From: Mugil cephalus
Taxonomy: Eukaryota; Chordata; Actinopteri; Mugiliformes; Mugilidae
Direction of reading: 5' to 3'
Length of the DNA stretch: 64,000 nucleotides
Assembly (NCBI RefSeq): GCF_022458985.1
Contig: NC_061781.1
Span: forward strand, 12,427,501 to 12,491,500
The notes beneath the pieces were generated by a model. That model was not told where the DNA came from. It searched no databases and was given only the letters and a program-made list of their open reading frames with translations. This document shows positions 44,941 through 57,589 of the stretch, one piece after another (the first letter of the stretch is position 1; each line of letters opens with the position of its first letter). A program made the position numbers and the translations under genes.

Positions 44941-47900
44941 TCAGAAGTTGAATGAAAATGGAAAATCTTCCCTGGTGTTTTCCTTGTTTGCTGACTGAGG
45001 GCTCTTGGAGGTGAAGGCAAACTGGAAGTCTTCGTTTTGCTCTGGTTGTCCAAACAGGAACTCTGGGCCTGCAGTGATTTGTACTTCAATACATGTAATA
45101 GATAATAACAGACTGAGTAGATACTTACCACTTGAAGACTTTGATTCAGTTGTTTTCTGAAAAGAGATAAAAGAGAGTTTAATGTCTTTCTTCCAGTTAC
45201 AAAACCGTATGAAGTGAAGCTTACAGTGAAAACTCATCACCTTCTCCTCGAAAAAAGAGCCAGCAAATGGAAAAGTTGAGTCCTGCAAAGAAACTTGGAG
45301 GTAATTCTAAAACCAAGAAACAATGGCTTAAGTCAGATCAGCTGTTACCTTTCCTCACTTCTCACCTCCTCCTGTAACGACTCGAATCCAAATCCAGAGA
45401 AGCCTGGTGTGCTAGGGTTGGAGTTCAGTGAGAACAGGAAAGCTGGAGACTTGGTATCAGAGGTCCCTGGACGTGGGGAGCTGGTGGTGCTAATTTTAAA
45501 GCAAACAAGAAAGAAATATAGAAAAATATTTATCTTTTCTTGATAGTTATTCAAATGTTGGACAACTCAAATTGAGTAACTTACCTAAATGGGAATGTTG
45601 CGGGTGAAGGCAGAGCTGTCTCTTTTGCTGGGGATGTCTGAGGATTAGTCCCCTGAGGTGATGTCTGTGGAAAAGCAGCGTGTCCCTCACTGTTGTCTTC
45701 ACCTGGTGCCTGTTCTTCATCCATAGCTGTTCTCACTTGCATCTCCTCCTCCAGAACCTCCTCTACCGCAGGAACACTGGGCTGCTCCTCCTACGCACAT
45801 AACACCTTTTACAGTTCTGATCAAGGAGCTGATCAACAGACTCCAGTTAGATAAATCAAGAATGAAACATCTCTGATGGCCATACATAGAAAATGTCTCT
45901 CAATGAAAAATGTTGACACCATGAGTATTTTTTTCCAATTTCACAAAGTAGCGACCTGTGTGGGTAAAGCTTCAAAGATACCAGGTCATACATAACCCCA
46001 GAGATTACAGTCTTTATAGATTATCTTCACTTTGTAAATGTCTTTTAAACCAGTTTTACATTTAAGTAAAAAAAAAAGCTTTAAAGCCTTAAAGCTGTCT
46101 AATAAAACATTCTGTTCTCCTTATGACTAGTAAATTAGGGTCTTTATGATGTCTTTTTATAGAATACCTGAGGTACTTGGACAGATATTGGAAAGGAGAG
46201 GGTTTTTGGTGGGGAGAAGGGCACCAGAAAAACATATATCTGGTTTCTAACCAGCAATTAATCTCCAGACATCATTCCTTTTCTCTCTGTTTCTGCATTG
46301 CTACACCTAATAAAGGTAAATGACACCAAAACTGAAGAAAACTGACCAACTGTGCCAAAACCCGGTCCTCTTGTGCAGTTTCCTGGTCCTGATTTTCAGT
46401 GTATATTTCAATTGGCTGACTTTGACCTGAAGAACAATAAAGTGTTTAGTGAATAGATTTAATATAATGTAACCATCCAAACAAAAAAAACATGGCGTCT
46501 GATACATTATGGGTGAGTATTTGCATGAATATATGCATCAGAATTTACTCCATCCAACTATTGACGAGATCACAACTCCTTACTTGGTTTTTCTGGGGAA
46601 GTACAACAGGTGGGTGAATCCCGGACCTTGTTTTTCTCATAAATTTCCTCAGCATTTGCCTCTACAGAAGTCTGATGACCATCCTCCAAGATCTATTAAG
46701 ATTTATTGGTTGTAACAAGATCAGCTTTAACTTTGGCACTGTTAAAGTAGCATTATTCAAATGCAAAATGAATGTATCAGTGTACCCTTGTCTGTTTGAG
46801 ATGAAGAGAGATGTCCATGACAGAAGCGCTGTCCTCCTTTGTCTGGAGACCTTCTTGTTTCTCTTCTGTTGTGTACTGCTGGCCAAAGACACTAGATGGA
46901 AAAATTCACTTTCAGTGAAAATACAAGCTTTGCTGGAAGCCATGTGTGATTACAGTTTGTTATTCAGCACCACTGACTAAGAGGTACCTGTCTGGAAGTT
47001 TCTCAGTGGAAAAAGAAGATACTGCTGGACCTGGGCAGACAGAAAGTAACTGCATATACAGTAAATATTTCAACACTCCCAAAAAGAAAGGTGGTGACAT
47101 AAAACGTTTATTACCAGTGAGATGGTCCAGCTCCCTCTGTTTCATTTTGATTTGATCATCACAAGCCCTGATCCTGCGATCGATCTCCTCTTTTTCAGCC
47201 TGCAGCATGAGGAGCTTTTGAGCAAGAGGATCTTGGAAATAATATTCCTGATGTGACTGGAATGTCCTTCTGTAGCTTGCGATCCTCTCTTCATATATTT
47301 CCCTTGGCAGGTTTCCAAAGAAAGAATAAAATCAGCTTTTTCACTAGTTTCCTGCAGCCCAACAAGATATGCTGGACATGAACAACACTGCCGAGTGAAC
47401 CTACATGTCTCGGTTGTAGTTGGTCTTTCTGCTCTCCAGTTCTGCTTTAAGGGACTGCTCATACTGAAGAAGCAGGCTGTTGGTCACCTTCATGCTGAAG
47501 TCACATGGATGACAAGCAATTATATATTTGAGTTGCTTGAGTTGATGTATCAGACTGTCAAGATTTCTTTTTCAATGCAATACCTTTTTGTCTTTGCTTT
47601 ATTATTTGTTACAGTGTGCTGCCTCACACCGATTTCCTCGTCAAGTTTCTTGACATGTTTGTGAACTGTTTCAATATGAGACCTCCTCTCAGCAATGTTA
47701 TCTCTGCAAACTGTTGTCGGACAAGGCGCCATACAGCACAGCACAGAATATCATGTTATTGAAAAGGTAAAAATATTATATTTAAAGACAGTTTGTCCTT
47801 AACACTGATTAAACCAGAATTTCTTACCAATGTCCACCACGTACCTTTAATATGTTGGAAGATTTCATTCTTCTTTTGGGAAAGTTCTCGAGTTTGAAGA

Positions 47901-48165
47901 GCTGTAAAACACAGAAAAATAAATAACAATTGTCTTATACAAACACATAATTTAGTTTTGACTTAGACAGCTGCATTTAGCTAACTAGTTATATAGAGAT
48001 ATTTAGCCGTATAGCCAGGCTAGTTAGAGGCTGAGTAATACACCAAGTCAAAAATACTCAACATGACAATAAAACTGCTATAATCCCACAATAAACTCAA
48101 TAAGTGAACTCACCGAGCTGAAACAGGAGGCTGTCGATATTATTAAGTGAATATTGGTCGCTCAT
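44941..48165 (-). CDS. six6os1: SIX6OS1 (C14orf39) homologue, synaptonemal complex central element protein
   Basis: In mammals SIX6OS1 binds SYCE1 in the central element of the synaptonemal complex and is needed for chromosome synapsis in meiosis. ATG at 48163-48165. Exons, in order: 48165-48114, 47901-47845, 47701-47628, about 47487-47405, 47302-47115, 47030-46988, 46891-46786, 46671-46584, 46426-46347, 45790-45585, 45489-45366, 45282-45241, 45156-45129 and 45068-44941. They give about 432 residues against 587 in human. The N-terminal half is coiled coil (IDSLLFQL; DMEIYEERIASYRRTFQ; AEKEEIDRRIRACDDQIKMK), aligning in order with the human protein. The middle is acidic and disordered. The tail has short Ser-Pro/Phe-Gly blocks (STPGFSGFGFES; STFPFAGSFFEEK; DFPFSFNF) like the human Phe-rich end. 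The exon 3 to 4 junction is uncertain: the strong acceptor CTTCAG at 47495 is out of phase, so a weaker one before 47487 is used here. The gene is convergent with pfkl and divergent from tmem169. Confidence 0.7.
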
Positions 48166-49675
48166 TTTTACGCCAGCTTCTTCATGTTAGCCACATTAGC
48201 TCATTCCTGTCTCTGTGGATCAGACAGTCAACGGTCAACAGTAACGTTAGCTTAGTAACGGCAGTTTTAACAGACAAAGCACGATATTAATTTTAATTCA
48301 CTTGGTTGTTGTTGAAATACTGAGGCAACTGTGTTTTACTTATTATATATTATATAATGTAAGAAAACGTCGATAAAAAAATAACACTAGTTATTAAAAC
48401 GACAAATTTTTTCAGCTTCCTAGCACTGACGTTAGTTTAGTTAGCTAACATGGGGTTTATCATAGGAGACCATGGATTTTTATGCGCGTAATAGTAGTTA
48501 TAGTCGAGGTATATTTGAGTCTGACTGTGTGAAATTAAGCTAAACACATATAAATGTGTTATGTCTTAGGTTTCATACATTCACAGAAAATTGATTTAAA
48601 TATTTAAATTCACTGTAACTCTGCGGCGCATGCGCATTCATTAAGATATGTGCATAATTATTTCGGACATTAAATAAAAAATATAGGCTGTTCAGCTGAG
48701 ACTCTGTGTGTATAGTAATGTTATTATTTTTTCAAAAGAAATCCTTTTTTGTAGTTTATTTCGTCTTTCTCCATTAAAGGCAGTTTTCCATGTGACAACA
48801 GTAGTGGGCGTAATGGATGAGACAGACAGAGGTTAGAGGGGCGGGGCTTGAGCTATTCTGGACCACGTCCTTTTTGCGTAGCAGCGCATCTGTATTGGAA
48901 AACAACACTTCGCTGTGATGTGTGGTTCTCCCTGCAATGTGTCAGACAAATCCAACCACTTATTCGCACAAGGCACGTTTTGTCTTCTCTCCAAACTACT
49001 GACGGTAAGACTGCATTTCAGCGGAAATATTCCGGTTACAGCACATATTCGCCGGCTGCAGACAAAGAGCGGACATGGGTGGGATTTAAATGGGAGGGGA
49101 TCAGCTGTGCGCAGGGATGAATTGTCGATTTCACCCCTTTTGCATGAATTGATGCATAGTTTTGTCACGACACTGCAATCTTTGTATGATCTGTGTATTT
49201 TTTAAAATATAATTATGACTCTAAAAGGGATTGTGTAGCCTGAGCTCGCAGCACTGAGATTATTGCTGCGCTGTCATGCGAATAGAGATCCCCCCCACCC
49301 CCTCTCCATTGAACAAACCTGTCATGCTTTTGTTTATGGTGTATCCGGAGGCATTTATCCATCCATTAATTATCAAATTATCAGGTGCAGAATCTAGGTC
49401 TGAATCATATATAATAAGTAGTGACTTAAAAAGCAAACAAACCTCCTCTTTCTAATGGCGGTCTCTCTCCCTCTCTCCCTCTCTCTCTTTGCATGTATGT
49501 GTGTATGTGTGTGCTTTTATTACTTTGCAATCAGCTTTTCTTGCTGCCTGGAGTGAAAGCTTAAGGAGGGTGGACATGTTTTATGCTGTTTGAGGTTTCA
49601 CTATTGATTAATGTCATAACTTTGCATAACAAAACAAAAAGTAACCTCAAAGGGAGCATTTATTCAAACGAGAGC
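48166..49675. promoter_or_regulatory. Divergent six6os1 / tmem169 intergenic and leader region
   Basis: This interval separates two head-to-head genes. A perfect GCGCATGCGC palindrome, the NRF1 consensus, lies at 48626-48635. A GC-rich patch starting about 48835 (GGGGCGGGGCTTGAG) ends at a donor-like GACG/GTAAGA at 49004, a candidate non-coding first exon of tmem169. Downstream are a C-run at about 49290 and a CT/GT-rich tract near 49470-49510 before the tmem169 ATG. No other coding exon is seen. Confidence 0.45.
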
Positions 49676-51279
49676 ATGGCACAAGCAGAGGAGCCTCAGA
49701 CTGAGGGAGAGGGCAGCCCCCAGATGATCTCCTTGAGATCAGACGTATCAGGGAACCACGTGGACGACGGAGATGTGGGACCCTCTGTAAGGAGGAAGAG
49801 GAGGAAGAAGAGAGACCCACGTCCGGAGTCCATTATTGTCTACCGCTCTGACATGGAGAGGACGCCTGGAGAGGACCAAGGTGGTGAGGAGGGAGCAGAG
49901 AGGAACACTGAGGAGGGAACTAAATTCCTCTGTACTCCTACAAACGAAGGTGAGGAGGCTGTTAAAATTGTAAAGGCACCTGCCAGTCACTGACCCGACA
50001 TGTATCATGCATAATATGATGTACAATGTGAAATTGTGTGAAGTTTTATGTTCTATGCTGTAGGTTATTATAGTGTATTATTGTCTTATCTTAAAGGATT
50101 ATCTTATCTCATGTTAACTATTGACAGAGTGTAAAGTAGCAAACTTGAAGGGTAGTCTCACAAAAAGTAACTTTTATTAACTTAAACAGTTGCGTTATTG
50201 GAAGAAATTTTCTTTAAATATTTCCAACAGCAGGGCCCCAATTCCAAATCAACTAAACTAGATACGGCTAATTCAAAATAGACAAAATATCTGTGCATAG
50301 TATTTATCTCAATTATTTTTTAATTTAATTGCATATCCTATGTCTAATAAGAGAAGTTATTCATATAGCTCATAAAAAAGCTTCCCTTTGTTCCACCAGC
50401 ATAACATGACTCAAACAGGTGATGTCATTTTATAACATTAACTAAAATAAATAAACTGGATAAAGGTAAAAGTGTGCCTCTAGCCACTGACAGTTAGCTT
50501 CTACGTTGATTAAAGTAAACAAAACAAAATGGTTTGTGATTAACATCCAATTTTCTCTCACAAATTGGTTTGGCGTGTAGTCAGGGAGGGAGAGGGAGCT
50601 TTCTTTGTCACACGCTCACCTCTCACATCATTGTTTCTCAACAGGAGGGGGCTGGAACCTTCCTCCCGACAGCCGCTACGTGACCCTGACCGGCACCATC
50701 ACCAGGGGAAAGAAGAAGGGCCAGGTGGTGGACATACATGTCACTTTGACGGAGAAGGAACTGAGGGATCTGGCCAAGTCAAAGGAGCGTCTTAATGCCG
50801 AGTGCGAGGCGGGAGACAGCTACAAACGCGGCTGTAGCTTGGGTGTGTGCCAGGGACCCCATGTTGTCCTGTGGAGCATCTCGTGCGCACCTGTGGTTTT
50901 CCTCCTCTCCTTCATCACCTCCTTCTACTATGGCACGCTCACCTGGTACAATGTCTTCCTGGTGTACAACGAGGAGCGGACATTCTGGCATAAGATCACG
51001 ATATGCCCCTTCCTCATCATCTTCTACCCCATGCTCATCATGCCCATGGCGCTGTCGCTGGCCCTGTACTCGGCCGTGGTGCAGGTGTCGTGGGCCTTCA
51101 GCGAGTGGTGGCAGGCGGTGCGAGACCTGGAGAAAGGCTTCTGCGGCTGGGCCTGCGGGAAGCTCGGACTCGAGGACTGTTCACCCTACAGCATTGTGGA
51201 GCTGCTCGACTCCGACACCGTTTGTGACACTCTGCAGAGCAAGGCGCCCAGCGAACTTGCCCAGACGTCGTCAGTGTGA
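49676..51279 (+). CDS. tmem169: Transmembrane protein TMEM169
   Basis: A two-pass membrane protein of unknown molecular function. Coding exons 49676-49949 and 50645-51279 join in phase to 302 residues, close to the human protein. The N-terminal third is acidic and disordered with a basic patch (RRKRRKKR) and the conserved PESIIVYRSDMER. Then comes the diagnostic WNLPPDSRYVTLTGTITRG and KKKGQVVDIHVTLTEKEL. Two hydrophobic segments span about residues 163-187 and 210-236 and are separated by WYNVFLVYNEERTFWHK. The C-terminal part contains DLEKGFCGWAC and LGLEDCSPYSIVELL. The ATG at 49676 gives the acidic start typical of the family; upstream codons in the same frame look like leader. Human TMEM169 is also next to XRCC5, which supports orthology. 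Confidence 0.93.
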
Positions 51280-54229
51280 AGCTGCGGACACTGAGGACCA
51301 AGCTGATGGTGTCAGACTGGTTTTTAAACATGCACTGGAAGTTGAAGTCTGTCACAAAAAGTAGCTTGACGGTTTATTTTTGACGTTGGAATTAGCAGTT
51401 TGACAAAAAACGTCTTATTTCGAGGTCAGTTACGGATGAATGAAATGAGTACCGAACACCTTTTGATAAGATTCTTTTGTTAAAGCTGCGTCACTGTACT
51501 TTTTTGTGTATGATAACTAATAACTAAACACTGCCTGAACTGTCCTGTGCTTTTACTACAAATGTAAAGCACTGACTGCACCTGGGAATGGTTAATATGG
51601 GTAATTTTTTAACTCACAGGTTCATTACAGCTTCCATCCGATCACTGAACAGCCACTTGCAATTGTTGAGCAGCACTCCAGCTCAAAGTTGTTAAAACAA
51701 ACAGACTTCAGATTGTATTCCTAGGCTGCGGACTCTGGCACACAATACCGGAAGCTTGAAAGTTTTAGCCAAGTTTCGCTTCATCTGTAAATATCTGTAC
51801 CTAAGTTTTTGCGATCACTATACCGTGCAGTGGCATCAAACATAGGAGTGATTGTGAAGGCAACATGCTCTTGTTTGTGAAGTCAATAAAGTGACTCTGG
51901 AGATATAGTTGGAGCAATGGTTAGACATCCAACTTGGGAAAAATGGGCACCTTTTACAGGGCAACTGCTGCGTGTTTACTGTGTGTCAGTTACTTTAATT
52001 TATTTATTTTTTTTGTGGAAATATGCACCATTGGCACAACTTTGACTAAAATGTTTGTCTGTCCTGTGCCAGCATCTAGTTTTTAAAGTGTAAGGCTCTT
52101 GACCTTCCCATTTCAGCAAATCTCTCTTGGAGTCTGGACTTACCTCCTCTGTTTATAGCACACAGCCGCACTAACTTCAGCTGCTACTGAAGACCCAAAT
52201 ATTTTCCAAATTTAGGCAAACATTACTAAAAGAGGAGTAAATATTGCATTTGCTGTGGATTATTGATGAGAATTTTAAGCACAGGTACAATATCCACAAC
52301 GATGTGGGACTGACTAAAATTAACTTAATTTATGTGTGGGTTTGTTACTATTGGAGGCTCATGGCTCATTTGGTCTTGCCATGAAATTTGTTGAAATAAA
52401 TCACCCTTAAATGAAGATCAGTTGTAATTCCTACCTGTATTATTCTGGGTGATGTTTTATAAAATTAGCTCAAACCTTAGGGAAGATTGTGGGAGTAAGT
52501 GACAAAGCCATAGTTTGGATGGGAATAAAAAGTTCTTATGTTTTCGTATGTTGAAAACACAAATCAAAACTGTTGCTGGTGATCTTGAACGTCTTCTCGT
52601 TTAAGTACATTTTCAGTGGATAATTCCTGTTACATTTCAACAAAATCATATTTTACATGTTATTTAAATTTCTTGTCGATGTTTAAGTTAAATTCCCTTT
52701 CAGAAATTGTTGTAGCTAGGTGTTTTATACCCCAAGCACTTTGACACAGCTGTCATGAACTTATTGAAATACAAAGCAGATGGTTAAAAAAAAAAAAAAC
52801 AATAAAATTGTTTTAATATTAGGGTAGAACTGGTTGTTCAAAATAATTCAGTTTTATTTTTGTACAGGAAAAGATTGCTGGTAGTGGACTGAATTCCACA
52901 TTACGTGTTGTTAATCTACAGGATGCAAATTAAAGAATTACACAAATCAAATCAAGTGTTGGATTGTTATTTTTAGTGCTATGACGTCATATTTCAGTTT
53001 TGTTTCCCTTCTGCTACAGGATGAGATGCATCCAGCACTATTTTCTGTCGTTTTAAGTCATGATATAACCCAGCGCGATGCATGCTGTTGCAGATAGCTG
53101 TCTAGGTTTTGCTTTGAAATGTGACACCCCAGCATTATGTTGTAGTGCTCCAGTGCACAATAAACATTACATTACAGGCCCTGTAGTGTTTTAGTAGCAA
53201 TGTTTAAAATATGTTTAAGTTTATTTCATTCATATAGCACCTTTAAAAGAAAAGAGCATTTGCACCAAAGTGCTTCACATTCAACATGTCATATAAACAT
53301 ACAATTTCAGATCAACATCACTGTCTTAACAACTGCAAAACTATTAACAAGGTGACCAGATGAGGAAATAAAACAAATCAAATGCCACTGAAAGCCAGGG
53401 AATAAAGACGAGTCTTTATAATATACTAATTTAAATTAGATAAGATAATTATATTAGATAAGATAGATTAGATAAGATAGTTATGTTGTATAATAGGTAA
53501 ATTATCATAAAAGGGGAATTATTCTGCATGACTGGGAAGGTGTTTTAATATGTATAGTTTTTGCTCCTTTGGTCTTTTTTTCAGAGGTTTTAGGAATTTT
53601 CAAATGTCTAAATTAATTTTTCAGAAAACATGGTTTAGCATTTTAGTTGAGTTTAGTGTGACCATCACAGAGAAAGTTTAATGTTTACGTAGATCTTTTC
53701 TTTGAGAAATGTAGAGAATATTACATTTTTAATACAACTTCATAAAGCTGTGAATGAGAAGGTTGGAAATTTTGACTTAATCTGCTTTGAATGACGAATA
53801 AATATTAAAATTAAAAAAAAAAAACTTTTTTGAATATATTAGTCTATATAATTGACATGTCACTGAATTATGTAATAATTTATGAGCGCCATTATTTTAT
53901 ATATGAGTATTTTCTTTTATTTATGAAATCTTCAACCATAGTCGGAAATAGCTGACTGGCTTGAGGGCGTTTGACCTAGATCGGATTTTTACGTTTTATA
54001 TGACTTTCTTATCAGGCTCAGTTCCACGACTACATTATGACAAGGTGGTACAGACCCAGCATGTTTCCTTTAACAGATACATCTTTATTTACGGTAAACA
54101 ATAATAAATAATGTGTGTATGTGTAGCGTGAAGATGTTTCGCTCTAAACGGGAACCTTCCTTATGTTCTTGTCGTTTCCGTCCGGAGCCAGACAGAGTGA
54201 CACACAATAGTTTGGAGGGAAGATAGAAG
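51280..54229. other. tmem169 3' UTR and tmem169-xrcc5 intergenic sequence
   Basis: The first AATAAA after the tmem169 stop is at 51885-51890 (about 0.6 kb UTR); later ones occur at about 52396, 52524 and 52800. From about 53219 a block reading TTTATTTCATTCATATAGCACC, then CAAAGTGCTTCACAT, resembles a dispersed teleost repeat. A degenerate TAGATAAGATA array spans about 53435-53485. The last 100 bp before 54230 are likely xrcc5 promoter and leader. No further gene is seen. Confidence 0.5.
53219..53350. repeat. Probable dispersed teleost repeat fragment
   Basis: The core TTTATTTCATTCATATAGCACC followed by a CAAAGTGCTTCACAT block is a motif pair familiar from interspersed elements in many teleost genomes. 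The fragment is AT-rich and open at both ends. The assignment rests on recognition only. Confidence 0.35.
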
Positions 54230-57200
54230 ATGGCAGGCGCTAAGGTAAGTGCTTTTCTTTTAAACAAATTACACTTATGCGCGGTTTTTATAGATGCGTT
54301 AGGTCTCGTTTTAAATGAGCAGTTTCCAAATGTCAGAAACAAATTGTTCTCTTTCATTGAGCATCATACTTTTGACTTCAGCTACATGTTGGGACATGTT
54401 GGGACGAGATTAAGCAAACACTGTCACACCCCCATTCACCCCTGCCTATTCTAGTTAACATAAGAGCAAATTATATTAAAACATTTAAAGGAAAAAAAAA
54501 GCATAAAACGCGTTTGTGCTGATTATTGTACTCAAACACACAACTTCTGCAGTGCTGACCCTTTAGTGTTTGTTTGCAGTCAGCTCAGGTGCTGTGCATG
54601 GACGTGGGCTTCTCCATGTCCAACTCCGCCCCGGGTGAAGAGACTCCCTTTGACTTCGCCAAAAAAATCGTCCAGAAGTTTGTAATGCGCCAGGTACATT
54701 TGCAGAATTCTCGAAAGCAAGATTCAAAGATTAACTACGGCCATGAGGAATCTCTGCCATCTTCAGACACGTCTTTTCCATCCGTTTAGGTTTTTGCAGA
54801 GACTAAAGATGAGTTGGCTCTGGTCCTGTTCGGCACAGACTCCACCAGAAACCCTCTGGCCCAGGACGACCAGTACCAGCACATCACAGTGCGTCGCCAC
54901 CTCCTGACACCTGACTTTGAGCTCCTGGAGGAGATTGAAAATCAGATCCATCCAGAGGGTCAGCAGGCTGATTGTATCCTTTCTGATATTTCCAGTACAT
55001 TTTAGATAGATAGATAGATAGATAGGGTACTATAATATATTTTTTGTTACCAGTCACACAAAGTTTCAAATCATTTTAACTTTCCGTCTATACACTTATG
55101 ATGGATGCCTAAGTCACTATTCAGTTCTAATATTTCTTTCAAAGTTTCCACTAGGTAAATATCGGTCTTCAGCAGTTTTCTGTCTGAATTTGAGTTGCTA
55201 TGGTTTAGGGAAAGAAAAACTTTTTTGTGCTACTGTGTTTATGCTACATCTCAGCAAAGAAAAGAGGACATTATGTTGACATTATACAAGACTGCTGGAA
55301 GATATGCATCTGTTTTGGTAAAATTGTCCTGCAAAATATTTTTTCACATTAACATATGAACTTGTCAAAACACTTTTTTTGTTTGTTTGTTTTTTTTTAC
55401 ATTAGAAGCTTTATAAGGAAAACTTTCAAAATACTCATGTAATGCTCTCTTGAAACAGTCCAACTTAAGTTACACTTTATGTAAAGTTGTGAACGATACA
55501 CAGTAATTACGCTGAATTCTTGTGTTCTTTTTTTTTTTTTCTAACCTATGTTGACAAATGGAAATCATAAGCTCCTTAACTAGACTTTAACAGGGCTGGA
55601 TGCCCTCGTAGTCTGCATGGATCTTCTCCAGACAGAGACTAAGTAAGAGACTGCCTGTATCTCGTGAATAATTCTCAGTGTTCTCTCAAAAGCAACAAGA
55701 AAACTGAAGGACTATTTCACTTTCTACTTTTTAAGGGGAAAGAAGGTTGAGCGTCTCAACATTGCCCTCCTCACTGACCTCAGCATCCAGTCCAACCCGG
55801 ACAACCTGGATGTTATTATTGAAAACCTGAAACGAGCTGATATCACTCTGCAGTTCTTGTAAGGCTCAAACGTTTTCACTATGTGACGTTTTTGTTAACT
55901 CCTTTTTTGAAATCAGGCCATTTGTAAGAGAGCGTTTTTGTCTTGATAATTGATATTTTTCTCTCTTTAAAGACACAATTTTAATGCACATCCCCAAACA
56001 GACCCACTTTTACCTTTTACCCATGCTTTAACTCCAAACCTTTGATTTTCAGTTTTCCTTTCCCTGTGGAGGAAGACGAGGAAGGTCAAGGAGATGCAGA
56101 CAGGAGAGGCTCTGGTCCCCCACCGGGTCCAGGAAAAGGACTTTCCAAGGAACAGAAAGACAATGTGGACATGGTGAAGCACGTCATGCTCAGCCTGGAT
56201 GAAGAGGACGGCCTGGATCAAATTTACACCTTCGGGTTGGTTCTTTTTTGCTGAGTCTCGCATGTTTCTACTCAAGTTATGCAAGTACAAGAAGTTGCTT
56301 TTGTTTGTACTGAGTGGTGTCATATGACTTGCTTTCCTTGTGCCTTCATCCCGTTGCAGGAATGCAATCGAACAGCTGTGTATGTTCAAGTGTATTGAGA
56401 GGAGACCCATGGCCTGGCCCTGTCAGCTGACCATAGGCGGCTCTCTCTCCATCCGCATTGTTGGCTACAAAGCAGTACGTTAACTAATGGTTTCTAATGA
56501 CTCGTTGGCTGTTTAAAATGTAGTTGTGCTGTGTTGTTAACGGTTCAATAATGATAAAACGTACAAGATACAATATTTACCACGTCCACCAGGTGACTGA
56601 AGAGAAACTCAAGAAAACCTGGACTACAGTTGACGCACAATCTGCCCAGAAAGAAGACATAAAGAGAGAAACCGTCCACTGCCTGGACGATGACAATGAG
56701 ACAGAGGTGCCGAAGGAGGAGATCATTCAAGGTGAAATCAACAGCCACCGAACTCAGACTCTAAGGTCCAGTTGCCGTTTAAGTCTGACTTCTTTTCTCT
56801 TCGCAGGTTTTCGTTACGGAAGCGACATCGTTCCCTTCTCCAAAGTTGATCAAGATCAGATGAAATACAAACATGATGGGAAATGCTTTGCTGTGCTGGG
56901 CTTCACCAAACAGGACATGGTATTCTAGCCAGGCATCCAAACAGAGTTTCAGTTAAAATATGTTCATGTATCAAGACCTTCTGTCTTTTTGTCTGCAGAT
57001 ACGTCGGCATCAGTTCATGGGAACGCAGGTTGTGAAGATATTCGCTCACAAGGATGATGAGGTGAGAATGGAGATTACTGGTTTGTTGCGAGTGACTGCG
57101 TGCTCACACTGACCCGTTATATCTCTATACTTTTTTTTTCTTTCCGAGCAGCATGCGGGAGTGGCGCTGTCGGCTCTTATCCGAGCGCTGGATGAGCTCA

Positions 57201-57549
57201 AAATGGTGGCCATTGTACGTTACGCCTACGATCGACGCAGCAACCCTCAAGTGGGAGCAGCTTTCCCCTGCATCAAGCGGAACTATGAGGTGAGATAACG
57301 GGCCTAAACATTTATATATTTATATTTAATGAATCAGTATGTGAGACAATCCCTCTCTGCCGTCCACAGTGTCTGCTGTACGTCCAGCTGCCCTTCATGG
57401 AAGATCTCAGACAGTTTACATTTCCTTCACTTGAAAACAAAAAGTTCACTCCCTCAGGTACCGTTTCTGTGTGTGCGTCATGTTTATTCAGAGCTCTGAT
57501 GTAAGTTCTGTTTAGTAACTTTACTCAGGGCAGCAGATGTAGACCTAGT

Positions 57550-57589
<40 letters not shown>

